The notes beneath the pieces are model-generated. The model saw nothing but the letters and a program-made list of their open reading frames with translations, ran no database searches and was not told where the DNA came from. From Tabrizicola_A sp964393035 (GTDB lineage Bacteria; Pseudomonadota; Alphaproteobacteria; Rhodobacterales; Rhodobacteraceae), in contig CAYMRX010000008.1 of assembly GCA_964393035.1 (NCBI GenBank), forward strand, positions 56,132 through 120,131: a stretch of DNA of 64,000 bases, in the 5' to 3' direction. The position numbers and the translations under genes are program-made. Shown here in pieces: positions 50,821 to 59,701 of this stretch (the first letter of the stretch is position 1; the number at the start of each line of letters is the position of its first letter).

Positions 50821-51627
50821 CTACTGGGGAAAGCCCCCCGGATGGCCGCAGCAGGCGGCAGCGCAGGTGTGGCCCGCTGCCATGGCCATGGGCACATCGG
50901 CCCCCTTCAGCCGCGCGGCCAGAAAGCCCGCGATGTAGGCGTCGCCCGCGCCGGTGGTGTCGACTGGGGTAATCGCCGGGGCCATGGCGCGGAAGGTCTG
51001 ACTGCCGATCAGGGCTAGACTGCCCTTCGCGCCCAGCGTGATGACGGCCCCCTTCGCGCCTTGTGCCACCAGATCTGCCGCGCGCGCTTCGGCCCGGTCG
51101 GCCTGCACTTCAGGCAGCGAGGCGAAGGCGATGGCCAGGCCTTCGACGCCCAGATCTTCGGGGGCCGCGTTCACGGACACATCCTGCGACAGGCTGACCC
51201 CGTCGCGCGCCAGAACACGGCGCGCATGGCCGCCATCCTGCAACCAGCCGATATGGACATGCCGGGCCGCAGACAGCGCGCTGAGGCGAGAGCCGTCCGG
51301 CCCCCAGCTCGCACAGGCGCCGAAATCCTCGGTCAAGATGGTGCGATTGCCGTCAGGGGCCACGTTCAGATGCGTGACCGAGGTTGCGGGTCCCAGTCTT
51401 TCGATCAGCGAGACATCGACACCCTTTTCTGCCAGTGCCGCCAGAACCCGGTCGCCATCTGCCTCCCCGGCTGGCCCAACGGCCCCGCAATAGGCCGCGC
51501 TCAGGCCCAGCATCGCCACCTGCACCGCCACGTTGACCGCATTGCCGCCGACAAGGTCAGCCGTGACCGCGCCGGTCAGCCGGTCGATGCAGTTGTCGCC
51601 AAGGGCTATCAGGTCGAAAGCAATCAT
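50821..51627 (-). CDS. PfkB-family kinase, FrlD-like, copy B
   Basis: A 268-residue kinase with ALGDNCIDRL at the N-terminus, GGNAVNVAV near residue 28, and the PfkB signature DTTGAGDAYIAGF near residue 228. It is related to copy A but the two differ in most positions, so they are old paralogues, probably with different sugar-amine preferences. The start overlaps the FAD-oxidoreductase stop by four bases. Its C-terminus is two cysteine-rich turns (HTCAAACCGHPGG). Confidence 0.8.
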   Translation of the reverse strand: MIAFDLIALGDNCIDRLTGAVTADLVGGNAVNVAVQVAMLGLSAAYCGAVGPAGEADGDRVLAALAEKGVDVSLIERLGPATSVTHLNVAPDGNRTILTEDFGACASWGPDGSRLSALSAARHVHIGWLQDGGHARRVLARDGVSLSQDVSVNAAPEDLGVEGLAIAFASLPEVQADRAEARAADLVAQGAKGAVITLGAKGSLALIGSQTFRAMAPAITPVDTTGAGDAYIAGFLAARLKGADVPMAMAAGHTCAAACCGHPGGFPQ

Positions 51628-52919
51628 CCGATGGTTGCTCCGCGCGATGCCATGTTGTCCTTCAGATCATGCAAGGCAAGGACAGGACGGCGATACCATG
51701 TCTGGCCGTGGAAGAAGGGGCGCGTCTCCAGCTCCAGCCCGTCCAGTGCGGTCTCGCCGCCCCTACCCAGCATCTTTTGCGCCAGCTTCATCCCGAGGTA
51801 GGACGACATGGCGACGCCGGTGCCGTTGTAACCGATGGCATAGCCCATGCGCCCATGCAGGCCCACATGCGGCAGATGGCTGAAGGTGGCCCCGACAAAC
51901 CCGGTCCAGACATGGGCGATCTTCACGCCCTCCAGCTGTGGGAAGAGCCGCAGGATGTTGCGGCGCACGCGCGGCAGGCAGGCGGCAACGTTGGTCACGT
52001 TCACCGGAACCACGGTGCCGATCACCACCCGGTCGCCATCGGGCGAGGGCCGGTGATAGGTCACATTCATCCGCGTGTCATAGACCATCGAAGCGCGCGG
52101 ATACATCGCCCGCACCGCGGCCGGGTCCATCGCTTCGGTCGCTGTCACCACCGAGGCCAGTGACACCACCCGCCGCCGCATCCACTTTGACGCGCCGTCG
52201 GTATAGCCGTCGGTCGCCATTACCAGATGTGCAGCGCGCACGGTGCGGTCGGCCGCAAGGCAGGTGATGTGATCGACCCTATCCTCGATCCGCGACACGC
52301 GGGTCAATGGCGCAAAGCGCACGCCCGCGGCAAGGCACAGCCGCACCAGCTCGGCCACCAGCCGCCCGGGGTGCAGGCTGGCCCAGTCGGCCAGATGCAC
52401 TCCGCCGTGAAATTGCGGCGAGGCGACGAAGTCGGACACCCGGCCTTTCTGGACTTCCTCACCCTCGACCCCCAGCCTTGCATTCTGGCGCAGGAAGTGG
52501 CGCAGGCCCTCCATCCGGTCGGGCCGGTGCGCGCCGATGAAATGGCCGCAGACGCTGTAGTTGCAGGCGATGCCCTCTTCGGCGATGAAGGACCGCAAGT
52601 GGCGATGCGCTTCGATCCCAGTCGACAGGATGGCCCGCGCGCGATCCTCACCGTCTTTCGCGATGAAATCATCCAGGTCGAGCTTCATCTCGGACGACAC
52701 CTGCCCGCCGTTGCGCGTGGAGCAGCCCCAGCCGATCTCGCCCGCGTCGCAGACTACGACCTGCCGCCCGCCCCGCGCCAGATGCAGCGCGGTGTAGAGG
52801 CCGGTGAACCCTGACCCCACCACCAGCACATCCTCGCGCGGCTCGACCGTCGCGGCGGGGACCTGTGGCAAGGCCATCTCGGCCCGCCACAAGGGGGTGT
52901 CGCTGAACCCGGCGAACAT
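51624..52919 (-). CDS. FAD-dependent amine oxidoreductase (DAO fold)
   Basis: A 431-residue flavoenzyme. The dinucleotide motif VVGSGFTGLYTALHLA lies near residue 33, CSTRNGGQVS near 67 and the C-terminal FAD contact GYAIGYNGTGVAMSSYLG near 365. It belongs to the DAO family that includes gamma-glutamylputrescine oxidase and fructosyl-amine oxidases. In this operon it could oxidise a glycated amine or a secondary amine directly, parallel to the kinase-deglycase route. It is coupled by overlap with the copy B kinase gene and starts two bases after the stop of the copy B SIS gene. The substrate is unknown. Confidence 0.78.
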   Translation of the reverse strand: MFAGFSDTPLWRAEMALPQVPAATVEPREDVLVVGSGFTGLYTALHLARGGRQVVVCDAGEIGWGCSTRNGGQVSSEMKLDLDDFIAKDGEDRARAILSTGIEAHRHLRSFIAEEGIACNYSVCGHFIGAHRPDRMEGLRHFLRQNARLGVEGEEVQKGRVSDFVASPQFHGGVHLADWASLHPGRLVAELVRLCLAAGVRFAPLTRVSRIEDRVDHITCLAADRTVRAAHLVMATDGYTDGASKWMRRRVVSLASVVTATEAMDPAAVRAMYPRASMVYDTRMNVTYHRPSPDGDRVVIGTVVPVNVTNVAACLPRVRRNILRLFPQLEGVKIAHVWTGFVGATFSHLPHVGLHGRMGYAIGYNGTGVAMSSYLGMKLAQKMLGRGGETALDGLELETRPFFHGQTWYRRPVLALHDLKDNMASRGATIG

Positions 52920-52920
52920 C

Positions 52921-53940
52921 TCAGTAGGCCACGCGCTTGTAGTAGCGCCGCGTCACAAGCGGGTGATTGCGCATCACCTCAAGATGCGCCGAAAGCCGCT
53001 CCAGCACGGTTGCCAGAAGCGCCGGGGCCAACATCGCCCGCAGATCGGACGACAGGCCGGTGGTCGCAAGGTCGCGGGTATCCAGCACCGTCAACTTGTC
53101 GGTATAGCCCTTGGCAAAGGCGATCAATCGGTCGGTCAGCGGGCGGGTTTCATCTTCACCCGCGAAGACCACGACCGAGACGCCCTTCTCCACCAGCTCC
53201 AGCGTGCCGTGGAAGAAGTCCGAAGCATGGACCGGTCGGGTGCGGATCCACTGCATTTCTTCGAGGATGCACATGCCGTAGTAATAGGCCTCGGGCCAGG
53301 CGGCACCGGACCCGGTCAGAATGTGCCAGCCATCACCGGCAATCGCCTGCGCCAACGCATCGGCGCGTGGCTCGAACGCCTGTTTCACCGCAAGAAGCTG
53401 CTGCGGCAGGCCTGCCAGCTCACCACTGATCCGGTCATAATCCGACCGCTCGCCCCGCGCCTGCATCGCCGAAAGCGCAGCCACAAGCGAGGTGACATAG
53501 AACATCTCGCACGAGGTATCGTCCTCGGCAAAGTTGACGAAGGCGTGGTCGGCACCCTTGGCGAGCGGCGTGTCGGCGTGGCCGGTGATCGAGATCACGG
53601 TGGCCCCGCGTGCCTTCACATAGTCCATCGCCGCGATGCTTTCCTTCGTTGTGCCCGACAGTGACGGCATGATGACCACCGATTTCGGTCCCAGCGCCAC
53701 ATGCCCGGTCAGCACGATCTCGGCGCACAGGACGTTGTGGCAGGGCAGGTTCGAGGCCCGGCGCATCAGATCGGTCGCGGGCTGCATCAGGATGCCCGCG
53801 CCACCCGACCCCATGAAGAAGAGGCTGTCGGCTCCCTCGGCCACCAACCGCCCGACCAGCGTGCCAAGGTCACGGGCGATGCTCACGGTTCCGGTCTGGA
53901 TGCGCAGGAAGCGGGCGGGATCGAAGTTCAGCATGGTCAT
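52921..53940 (-). CDS. SIS-domain deglycase, FrlB-like, copy B with altered active-site motif
   Basis: A 339-residue two-SIS-domain protein: SLFFMGSGGAG near residue 38, MPSLSGTTKES near 90, and the ending TRRYYKRVAY as in FrlB. The catalytic segment reads HASDFFHGTLEL, where copy A and E. coli FrlB have GE(Y/F)xHGP; the glutamate is replaced by aspartate and HGP by HGT. It may therefore act on another sugar amine, or need a different mechanism. It is the first enzyme gene after the transporter genes. Confidence 0.78.
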   Translation of the reverse strand: MTMLNFDPARFLRIQTGTVSIARDLGTLVGRLVAEGADSLFFMGSGGAGILMQPATDLMRRASNLPCHNVLCAEIVLTGHVALGPKSVVIMPSLSGTTKESIAAMDYVKARGATVISITGHADTPLAKGADHAFVNFAEDDTSCEMFYVTSLVAALSAMQARGERSDYDRISGELAGLPQQLLAVKQAFEPRADALAQAIAGDGWHILTGSGAAWPEAYYYGMCILEEMQWIRTRPVHASDFFHGTLELVEKGVSVVVFAGEDETRPLTDRLIAFAKGYTDKLTVLDTRDLATTGLSSDLRAMLAPALLATVLERLSAHLEVMRNHPLVTRRYYKRVAY

Positions 53941-53965
53941 TCCTTTCGTAAACCAATGAGGCGGA

Positions 53966-55042
53966 TCAGAGCCGAAGGCCGCTGTCGCCGGAGAAGAGAT
54001 GCGCGCGGCCCGGCTGGGGCTGCACGGTCAGGCCGCCGTCCGCGGCAAAGTCATGTTCGCCATCAAGCTGCACGGTTACGGGCTGGCCATCGGCAAGGCG
54101 GCCATAGGCGTAGGTCATGCCGCCCAGCCGCTCACTGGCCTGCACCTCCACCGACGCACCGGGTCCGGCGACAAGGTGCTCGGGCCGGATGCCCAGCGTG
54201 ACCTCGGCGCCGACGGCGGGCAAATGATCCACGGCCACGTCGCAGACTAGTCCGGCGGCATCGACGCGGGCCGTCCCGGACTCGGTCGCCGTGACCCGCG
54301 CCTTCAGGAGGTTCATTTTCGGGCTGCCGATAAAGCCCGCAACGAAGGTGTTGGCCGGGTGGCGGTAGATCTCCAGCGGCGCGCCGATCTGCTCCACCAG
54401 CCCGTCGCGCAGCACGACGATCTTGTCGGCCAACGTCATCGCTTCGATCTGGTCATGGGTGACGTAGACCATGGTCGCCTGCAACTCGCGGTGGAGCTGC
54501 GCCAGTTCGATCCGCATTTGCAGGCGAAGCGAGGCATCGAGGTTCGACAATGGCTCGTCGAACAGAAAGACCTTTGGGTTGCGCACGATGGCCCGGCCAA
54601 TGGCAACACGCTGGCGCTGGCCGCCGGACAGTTCCTTGGGCAGCCGCTTCATCAGGGGCCCCAGTTGCAGGATCTCCGCCGCCCGGGCGATCTTGCGCGC
54701 AGCCTCGTCTTTCGGCGTTTTGGCCACCTTCAACGCGAAACCCATGTTCTGTTCCACGGTCTTGTGCGGGTAAAGCGCATAGGACTGGAACACCATCGCG
54801 ATGCCCCGGTCGGCCGGGCGCACGTCGTTCATGCGCTGCCCGTCGATCAGCAGTTCGCCCCGGCTGATGCTTTCCAGCCCCGCGATCATCCGCAGCAAGG
54901 TGGACTTGCCGCAGCCCGACGGGCCGACGATCACGACGAATTCGCGCTCGGCAATGTCGATGTCGATGCCGCGCACGGCCTCATAGGTTCCGTATTGCTT
55001 GGCGATCGCCTTGATCTGCATATAGGCCATGGGGGCACTCAT
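53966..55042 (-). CDS. ABC transporter ATP-binding protein, MalK/UgpC-type
   Basis: A 358-residue ATPase. Walker A GPSGCGKST near residue 40, signature LSGGQRQRVAIGRA near 135, Walker B VFLFDEPLSNLD near 158 and H-loop VTHDQIEAM near 190 are all intact. A C-terminal TOBE/MalK-type regulatory region follows (residues 240-358). It energises the two permeases encoded immediately upstream; the first of them overlaps this gene by four bases. CUT1-type importers take up oligosaccharides, glycerol phosphate or sugar amines. Confidence 0.92.
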   Translation of the reverse strand: MSAPMAYMQIKAIAKQYGTYEAVRGIDIDIAEREFVVIVGPSGCGKSTLLRMIAGLESISRGELLIDGQRMNDVRPADRGIAMVFQSYALYPHKTVEQNMGFALKVAKTPKDEAARKIARAAEILQLGPLMKRLPKELSGGQRQRVAIGRAIVRNPKVFLFDEPLSNLDASLRLQMRIELAQLHRELQATMVYVTHDQIEAMTLADKIVVLRDGLVEQIGAPLEIYRHPANTFVAGFIGSPKMNLLKARVTATESGTARVDAAGLVCDVAVDHLPAVGAEVTLGIRPEHLVAGPGASVEVQASERLGGMTYAYGRLADGQPVTVQLDGEHDFAADGGLTVQPQPGRAHLFSGDSGLRL

Positions 55043-55878
55043 TTGACGGCGCCGCTGGTCAGGCCGCCAACGAACTGGCGCTGCATGATCAGGAAGGTCG
55101 CAAGGATGGGAAGGATCGACAGGGCCAGCCCGGCCATCAGCACGCCCCAGTCGGCGCGCAGGGCGACGGCAAAGCTCATCACGCCGATGGTCACGGTTTT
55201 GACGGTTTCGCTTTCCACGAAGGTCAGGGCAAAGATGAACTCGTTCCAGACCCGCATCGCCGAGATCAGGCCGGCCGATGCCAGGATCGGGCGGCAGAGC
55301 GGCAGGTAGACCTCGCGGAAGATACGCGCCTCGCCCGCGCCGTCCATCAGGGCGGCCTCGCGCAGCTCGCCCGGAATGCCGGTCATGTAGGCGCGGATCA
55401 GGAAGGTGGTGAAGGGCAGCCCGAAAGCCACGTTCGGCAGTATCAGCGCGAAGTAAGTGTTGTAGAGACCGGTCTCGGCCATGACGCGGAACAGCGGGAT
55501 CAGGCTGACCTCGGGTGGCAGGATCGCGCCGCCAAGGATCAGGGTATAGATCGCCGCCTTAGCGCGGAAGTTCAGCACCACTAGGGCATAGGCGGCCATG
55601 GTCGCCAGGGTAAGTTCGATCAGGACAGTGGCGGTCGTCACGATCAGCGAGTTCAGCAGGTAACGCGAGATGCCATAGTTCCAGGCGGTCGAGAAGTTTT
55701 CCCAATGCCAGACCTTTGGCAGGCCCCAGGTGGCGGCGAACATGTCGTTCGTGGTCTTGAAGGCGTTCAGGAACAGCCAGATCATCGGGTAGACGCAGAT
55801 CACCGCCAGCGTCAGGAACACGGCCCACAACAGGATGCGGTTTGCAACTGCAAGGGCGGGAAGGGAACGCGCGGTCAT
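55039..55878 (-). CDS. ABC sugar-type permease 2 (MalG-like)
   Basis: A 279-residue inner-membrane permease with six predicted spans and the EAA loop ELREAALMDGAGEARIFREV near residue 185. It corresponds to the second subunit of CUT1 importers. It follows the first permease gene by one base, and its stop overlaps the ATPase gene. The four transporter genes and the two SIS proteins are in one direction, so a single transcript is likely. Confidence 0.9.
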   Translation of the reverse strand: MTARSLPALAVANRILLWAVFLTLAVICVYPMIWLFLNAFKTTNDMFAATWGLPKVWHWENFSTAWNYGISRYLLNSLIVTTATVLIELTLATMAAYALVVLNFRAKAAIYTLILGGAILPPEVSLIPLFRVMAETGLYNTYFALILPNVAFGLPFTTFLIRAYMTGIPGELREAALMDGAGEARIFREVYLPLCRPILASAGLISAMRVWNEFIFALTFVESETVKTVTIGVMSFAVALRADWGVLMAGLALSILPILATFLIMQRQFVGGLTSGAVK

Positions 55879-55879
55879 C

Positions 55880-56782
55880 CTAGCGATCCTTCTGCAGCTT
55901 GATCTGCATCAGACCGATGGTCAGCGCGATGAAGAAGATTACCGTGGCGATCGTGGACGAATATCCGATCATGTCGTCGCGGAACGCGGCGCGATACATC
56001 AGGGTGCCCAGCACCTCGGACGAATGGTTCGGTCCGCCCGCCGTCATCACCCAGACGATGTCGAACACCTTGAGCGAGCCGAGGATGGTGATGATGGTGA
56101 CGATCAGGATCGTCTCGCGCACGCCGGGCACGGTGATATGCCAGAACTGCTGGATGCCCGAGGCGCCGTCGATTTCCATCGCCTCATACAGGTCGCGCGG
56201 CACGGCGCGGATGGCGACCATGAACAGCGCCATGATGTATCCCGTCCACTGCCACTGGCTGACGAAGATCACCGCGAAAATGGCGGTATCCGGCTCTCCC
56301 AGCCAGGCTTTCGACCAGGACGACAGGCCGGTTTCCCACAGGAGCTGGTCGATCAGGCCGGTGGTCGGCGTCATGAGCAGTTGCCAGACCAGCCCCACAA
56401 CAACCACCGGCAGGATCGACGGCAGGAACAGCGCGGTGCGGAAAAGGTTGGCCGAGAGGTCGGGAAAAACCCTCGCCTCTAGCACGGCCGCCAGCGTCAG
56501 CGCGACACCCACCTGACAGGCAACCGAAATGACCGCATAGATGGCGTTATTGGTCAGTGCTGTGGTGAACTTCGGATCGTTCCACAGCCGCAGATAGTTG
56601 TCGAAGCCGACGAAATCCCAGTCCAGTGACATGGCCGAGAACGAGAACAGGCTGAAGCGGATGTTCGTCAGCGCCGGCCCGTAGACGAAGACCACCAGGA
56701 ACAGCAGCGCCGGGGCGACCCAGAGCCAGCCCTGCAAGCTTTGTCGCCACGTCGCGCGGGTATGATCGGACCTGTCGGTCAT
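55880..56782 (-). CDS. ABC sugar-type permease 1 (MalF-like)
   Basis: A 300-residue permease with six hydrophobic segments beginning at residues 15-35 and the EAA loop DLYEAMEIDGASGIQQF near residue 205, as in MalF/UgpA. It forms the transmembrane pore with the MalG-like protein. It begins 77 bases after the binding-protein gene, across a strong hairpin that probably sets their ratio. Confidence 0.9.
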   Translation of the reverse strand: MTDRSDHTRATWRQSLQGWLWVAPALLFLVVFVYGPALTNIRFSLFSFSAMSLDWDFVGFDNYLRLWNDPKFTTALTNNAIYAVISVACQVGVALTLAAVLEARVFPDLSANLFRTALFLPSILPVVVVGLVWQLLMTPTTGLIDQLLWETGLSSWSKAWLGEPDTAIFAVIFVSQWQWTGYIMALFMVAIRAVPRDLYEAMEIDGASGIQQFWHITVPGVRETILIVTIITILGSLKVFDIVWVMTAGGPNHSSEVLGTLMYRAAFRDDMIGYSSTIATVIFFIALTIGLMQIKLQKDR

Positions 56783-56814
56783 CGGTCTGTCAGTCCTGTC
56801 CGGAGGAGGAAATG

Positions 56815-56840
56815 GCCGGGCGACCTTCAGGCCGCCCGGC
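56815..56840 (-). terminator. Stem-loop between binding-protein and permease genes
   Basis: Perfect 8-base arms GCCGGGCG / CGCCCGGC with a 10-base loop. Hairpins after the binding-protein gene usually protect that message or end part of the transcripts, giving more binding protein than permease. Confidence 0.65.
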
Positions 56841-56859
56841 GTTGGTCCAGCGGGGGAGC

Positions 56860-58134
56860 TTACCGCTGGGCCAGTGTTTCCTTGGCGGCGGCACGGACCT
56901 TTTCCATGACCGCCTCGGGCGTCTCATCGCCCGACAACAGGCCTTGCCCGGCGGCCAGGATCACGTTGGCCGAAGCCGTGTCCATGTCAGTATCCAGCCA
57001 CAGCGCCATGCCTGCAGCATCTTCCAGCGCCTTCAGCCCGGCCAGCGTTTCGGGCGTGGTGGTCTCTTCGGTAACCGAACCGATCACCGCCGAGGTCATG
57101 CCGGTTGTCGAGACATACTTGGCCGCTTGTTCGGGTGACGTGATGAAGTTCAGGAACGCCAGCGCCTCTTGCGGGTGTTCCGTCTTGGCCGAGATCAGGA
57201 ACCCGTCCGGCGCGCCCGTCAGCAGGTCGTTGCGGCCAGCGGCGCCTTCCATCGGCGGCAGCGGGAAGAAGCCCCAGCCCTGTTCGGCCACCGGCGTGTC
57301 GGCCAGCATGTAGAACTCGACCAGTTCCAGGTAGACCATCGCCGACCGGCCGGCGATGAACGCGCCCCGCGCTTGCTGATGCGAGATCGCGTTGGCTCCG
57401 TTGTTGAAGTAACCCTTGTCGCCGAAGGATTTGTACAGCGCCAAAGCCTCGACATAGCCCGGGTGGGTATATAGCTGGTCGGCCGGAGCGAGCAGTTGAT
57501 AGTCGGCCTGACGCACGTCATCAGGGACCATCTTGGCGAAAAGGTCGCCGATGTAGTGCGTCGCGGCCCAGGGTGACTGGTTGCCATAGGCGATCGGAAC
57601 CTCACCCGCAGCCAAGAGTGCGTCGTTCAGCGCGATGAAATCGGCGAAGGTCGTCGGCACAGCCAGCCCGTGCCTTTCGAAGATCGCCTTGTTGTAGATC
57701 ATGTATTTGCTGTCGACGTTCACCGGAATGCCGAACTGCTTGCCCTCGAACTGGAACGGTTCCAGCGAGGCGGCAGCGAACCGGCCTTGCCATTCCGGCC
57801 CGGCCAGTGCCTCGGTCAGGTCCAGCGTGCGGCCTTCGCGGGCGAACTTGCGGCCAAACTCGCCCGACCACGAGAAATAGATGTCCGGCACCTGGTCCGA
57901 GGCCATCAGGACGCGGATCTTGTCCTTGTAGGGCTCATCCGCAACCGACTCCATCACGATGTCGATGGCGGGGTTGGCGGCCTCGAACTCGGCCACGGCG
58001 GCGTCGAAGTAGGCCATGTTCTCGGGCTCGGGGAACTTGTGCAGGAAACTGACCACGGTTTTGTCCTGCGCCAGCCCCGGCAGCGATGCCAGGATACCAG
58101 TCGCCAGAGCGGTCATGGCAAGAAGATGCTTCAT
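56860..58134 (-). CDS. ABC transporter periplasmic substrate-binding protein
   Basis: A 424-residue secreted protein of the CUT1 type: signal peptide to about residue 22 (ASLPGLAQ), then DKTVVSFLHKFPEPENM and the two-lobe pattern with PDIYFSWSGEFG near residue 90 and a conserved AAKYVSTTGMTSAV near 340. It captures the sugar-like substrate for the permeases. GGGAGA lies before the start. It is the first gene of the operon, 272 bases from the divergent regulator gene, with probable operators between. Confidence 0.9.
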   Translation of the reverse strand: MKHLLAMTALATGILASLPGLAQDKTVVSFLHKFPEPENMAYFDAAVAEFEAANPAIDIVMESVADEPYKDKIRVLMASDQVPDIYFSWSGEFGRKFAREGRTLDLTEALAGPEWQGRFAAASLEPFQFEGKQFGIPVNVDSKYMIYNKAIFERHGLAVPTTFADFIALNDALLAAGEVPIAYGNQSPWAATHYIGDLFAKMVPDDVRQADYQLLAPADQLYTHPGYVEALALYKSFGDKGYFNNGANAISHQQARGAFIAGRSAMVYLELVEFYMLADTPVAEQGWGFFPLPPMEGAAGRNDLLTGAPDGFLISAKTEHPQEALAFLNFITSPEQAAKYVSTTGMTSAVIGSVTEETTTPETLAGLKALEDAAGMALWLDTDMDTASANVILAAGQGLLSGDETPEAVMEKVRAAAKETLAQR

Positions 58135-58198
58135 CGAACTCTCCCTTGTTGGTTGGCCGAACTATACCAATTTGCCCGGCTTGGTTAGCATTGGTATA

Positions 58199-58214
58199 TT
58201 GGTATTCATACCAA
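58199..58214. promoter_or_regulatory. Putative GntR-regulator operator
   Basis: A perfect inverted repeat TTGGTAT-TC-ATACCAA. The half-site ATACCAA recurs at 58164-58170, and TTGGTATA at 58191-58198 and 58318-58325; ATACCAA also lies directly before the regulator's own start codon (58399-58405). The set spans the divergent promoter region of transporter operon and regulator, so one protein could control both directions. Confidence 0.65.
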
Positions 58215-58405
58215 GCGGACCAAAGCAACGGTTTTCTTTCTTGAATCTGCAATTTTTGATGCTGCACAGCGGCATAGCAGCGCTGCAATCGGCTTTTCAG
58301 TTGCTTCTTTCGTGTTGTTGGTATAACCATTGGGACTGATGGCCCCTGCTACTTCTGGAAAATCGGGGCGATTTCAACGCATGTCCTGCTGTCGGTGTAT
58401 ACCAA

Positions 58406-59206
58406 ATGCCCATCCCATCTTTCATCAGTCAGGATCATCGCCCCGGGTCGGCCCTGGCCCGGGTGCATCTGCTCTTGCGCAATCTCATGCTGGAAACCGG
58501 CATGTCGCATGGCGACCGCATTCCGTCAGAACGTGAACTGGCAGAGCGATTCGGGATTTCGCGCATGACCGTGCGCAAGGCTCTGAACCAGCTCGTTGAC
58601 GCGGGACATCTGGAACGACGGGGCACAGCGGGCACGTTCCTGCCCGAACCCGCCGTCGTGAGGCCCTTGTCCAAGCGGGTATCGACCGCGATTTCGGAAG
58701 TGGTGGGACAGGCCGGTCACAAACCCGGCGCGCGCCTTCTGTTCTTTGAACAGGCGCAGGCCGATGCCAATATCGCGCGGCGGCTGCAGCTGGACGAAGG
58801 CGCCCCGGTCATCGTGATCAAACGTCTTCGCTTGTCGGACGCGGTGCCCTTCTGCGTCGAAACCAGCTACCTGCCGCACCACCGAGTTCCCGGACTGGTC
58901 GCCGCCGATGTATTCGCCGCGCCATCGCTTTACGCCCTTTTGCGCGAACGCTTCGGCATGACCTTCGCAACATCGGACTTCCATGTCAGCGTGGACATTG
59001 CCCCGGACACTGAAGCCGACCTGCTTGGCCTTGCCCCGGGGGCAGGTGCGCTGGCTATGCGCTCAACGGTCTATGATCGTGACGGAAGACCGGCCGAGTT
59101 CCTGATTTCGTGGAACCATCCTGACCGCGTCGCTTTCGAATCCCTGCGCGACGACACGGGCCCAGTGAAAAGCGTGTTCACCGACTGGGCAAGTCCAAGG
59201 CCATGA
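58406..59206 (+). CDS. GntR/HutC-family regulator with UTRA ligand domain
   Basis: A 266-residue repressor-type protein. The N-terminal winged helix shows GDRIPSERELAERFGISRMT near residue 36, and the UTRA effector domain spans about residues 100-255 (VIVIKRLRLSDAVPFCVETS, then SLYALLRERFGMTF). UTRA regulators sense the phosphorylated or free sugar amine; E. coli FrlR is of this class. No ribosome site precedes the ATG, and an ATACCAA half-site touches it, so the message may be leaderless and self-regulated. It is divergent from the transporter operon. Confidence 0.88.
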   Translation: MPIPSFISQDHRPGSALARVHLLLRNLMLETGMSHGDRIPSERELAERFGISRMTVRKALNQLVDAGHLERRGTAGTFLPEPAVVRPLSKRVSTAISEVVGQAGHKPGARLLFFEQAQADANIARRLQLDEGAPVIVIKRLRLSDAVPFCVETSYLPHHRVPGLVAADVFAAPSLYALLRERFGMTFATSDFHVSVDIAPDTEADLLGLAPGAGALAMRSTVYDRDGRPAEFLISWNHPDRVAFESLRDDTGPVKSVFTDWASPRP

Positions 59207-59251
59207 AGGCGCAATCGGGGATGTCCGCTTCGGGCCGACATCGACGGAACC

Positions 59252-59269
59252 CGGCGGGTTTCCCCGCCG
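59252..59269 (-). terminator. Terminator downstream of ssb copy 2
   Basis: Arms CGGCGGG / CCCGCCG with a TTTC loop, 28 bases after the ssb stop. It also lies at the 3' side of the convergent regulator gene and can serve both. Confidence 0.6.
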
Positions 59270-59296
59270 AGCCCTTTCGGAGAGACCCAGTTCCTT

Positions 59297-59701
59297 TCAG
59301 AACGGGATCTCATCGTCGCGGTCGACCAACTCGGGGTTTTCGTTCTCGGTCGCCTTCGGGCGGCTGAGGAAATCAACCTTCTCAGCGATGATCTCGCAGC
59401 CGTAGCGATCGGTGCCGGTTGCGTCGGTCCATTTCGTGTAGTGGATGCGGCCGTGGACGAGGACCTTCATGCCCTTTTCGCAGTGCTCTGCGACCGTCTT
59501 GCCGAGACCGTTGAAGCAGGTGATGCGGTGCCATTCGGTGTCCATGACCCGGTAGCCGTTTTCGTCGCGGATCGCGCGGCCTTCCGAAAGGCGGGGACGC
59601 GAGGTGGCGAGGGTGAAGTTGGTGATCTTGGTCCCGCCCTGCGTGGCGCGGACTTCGGGGTTCTGACCGATGTTTCCGGCGAGGATGACGATGTTCTGCA
59701 T
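59297..59701 (-). CDS. ssb: Single-stranded DNA-binding protein, copy 2
   Basis: A 134-residue SSB nearly identical to copy 1 over the OB-fold. It keeps the acidic tip DRDDEIPF that copy 1 has lost and is therefore the copy able to recruit SSB-interacting enzymes in the standard way. The gene has the same orientation and the same structured leader as copy 1, 31 kb away. Two homologous blocks of about 640 bases in direct orientation could recombine and delete or excise the DNA between them. Confidence 0.94.
   Translation of the reverse strand: MQNIVILAGNIGQNPEVRATQGGTKITNFTLATSRPRLSEGRAIRDENGYRVMDTEWHRITCFNGLGKTVAEHCEKGMKVLVHGRIHYTKWTDATGTDRYGCEIIAEKVDFLSRPKATENENPELVDRDDEIPF

Noticed and set aside
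48870..53940. Calling the SIS proteins GlmS or glucosamine deaminase relatives
   Set aside because: No glutaminase domain is present, and the ends and the GE-x-HGP region of copy A match FrlB, with FrlD-like kinases beside it.
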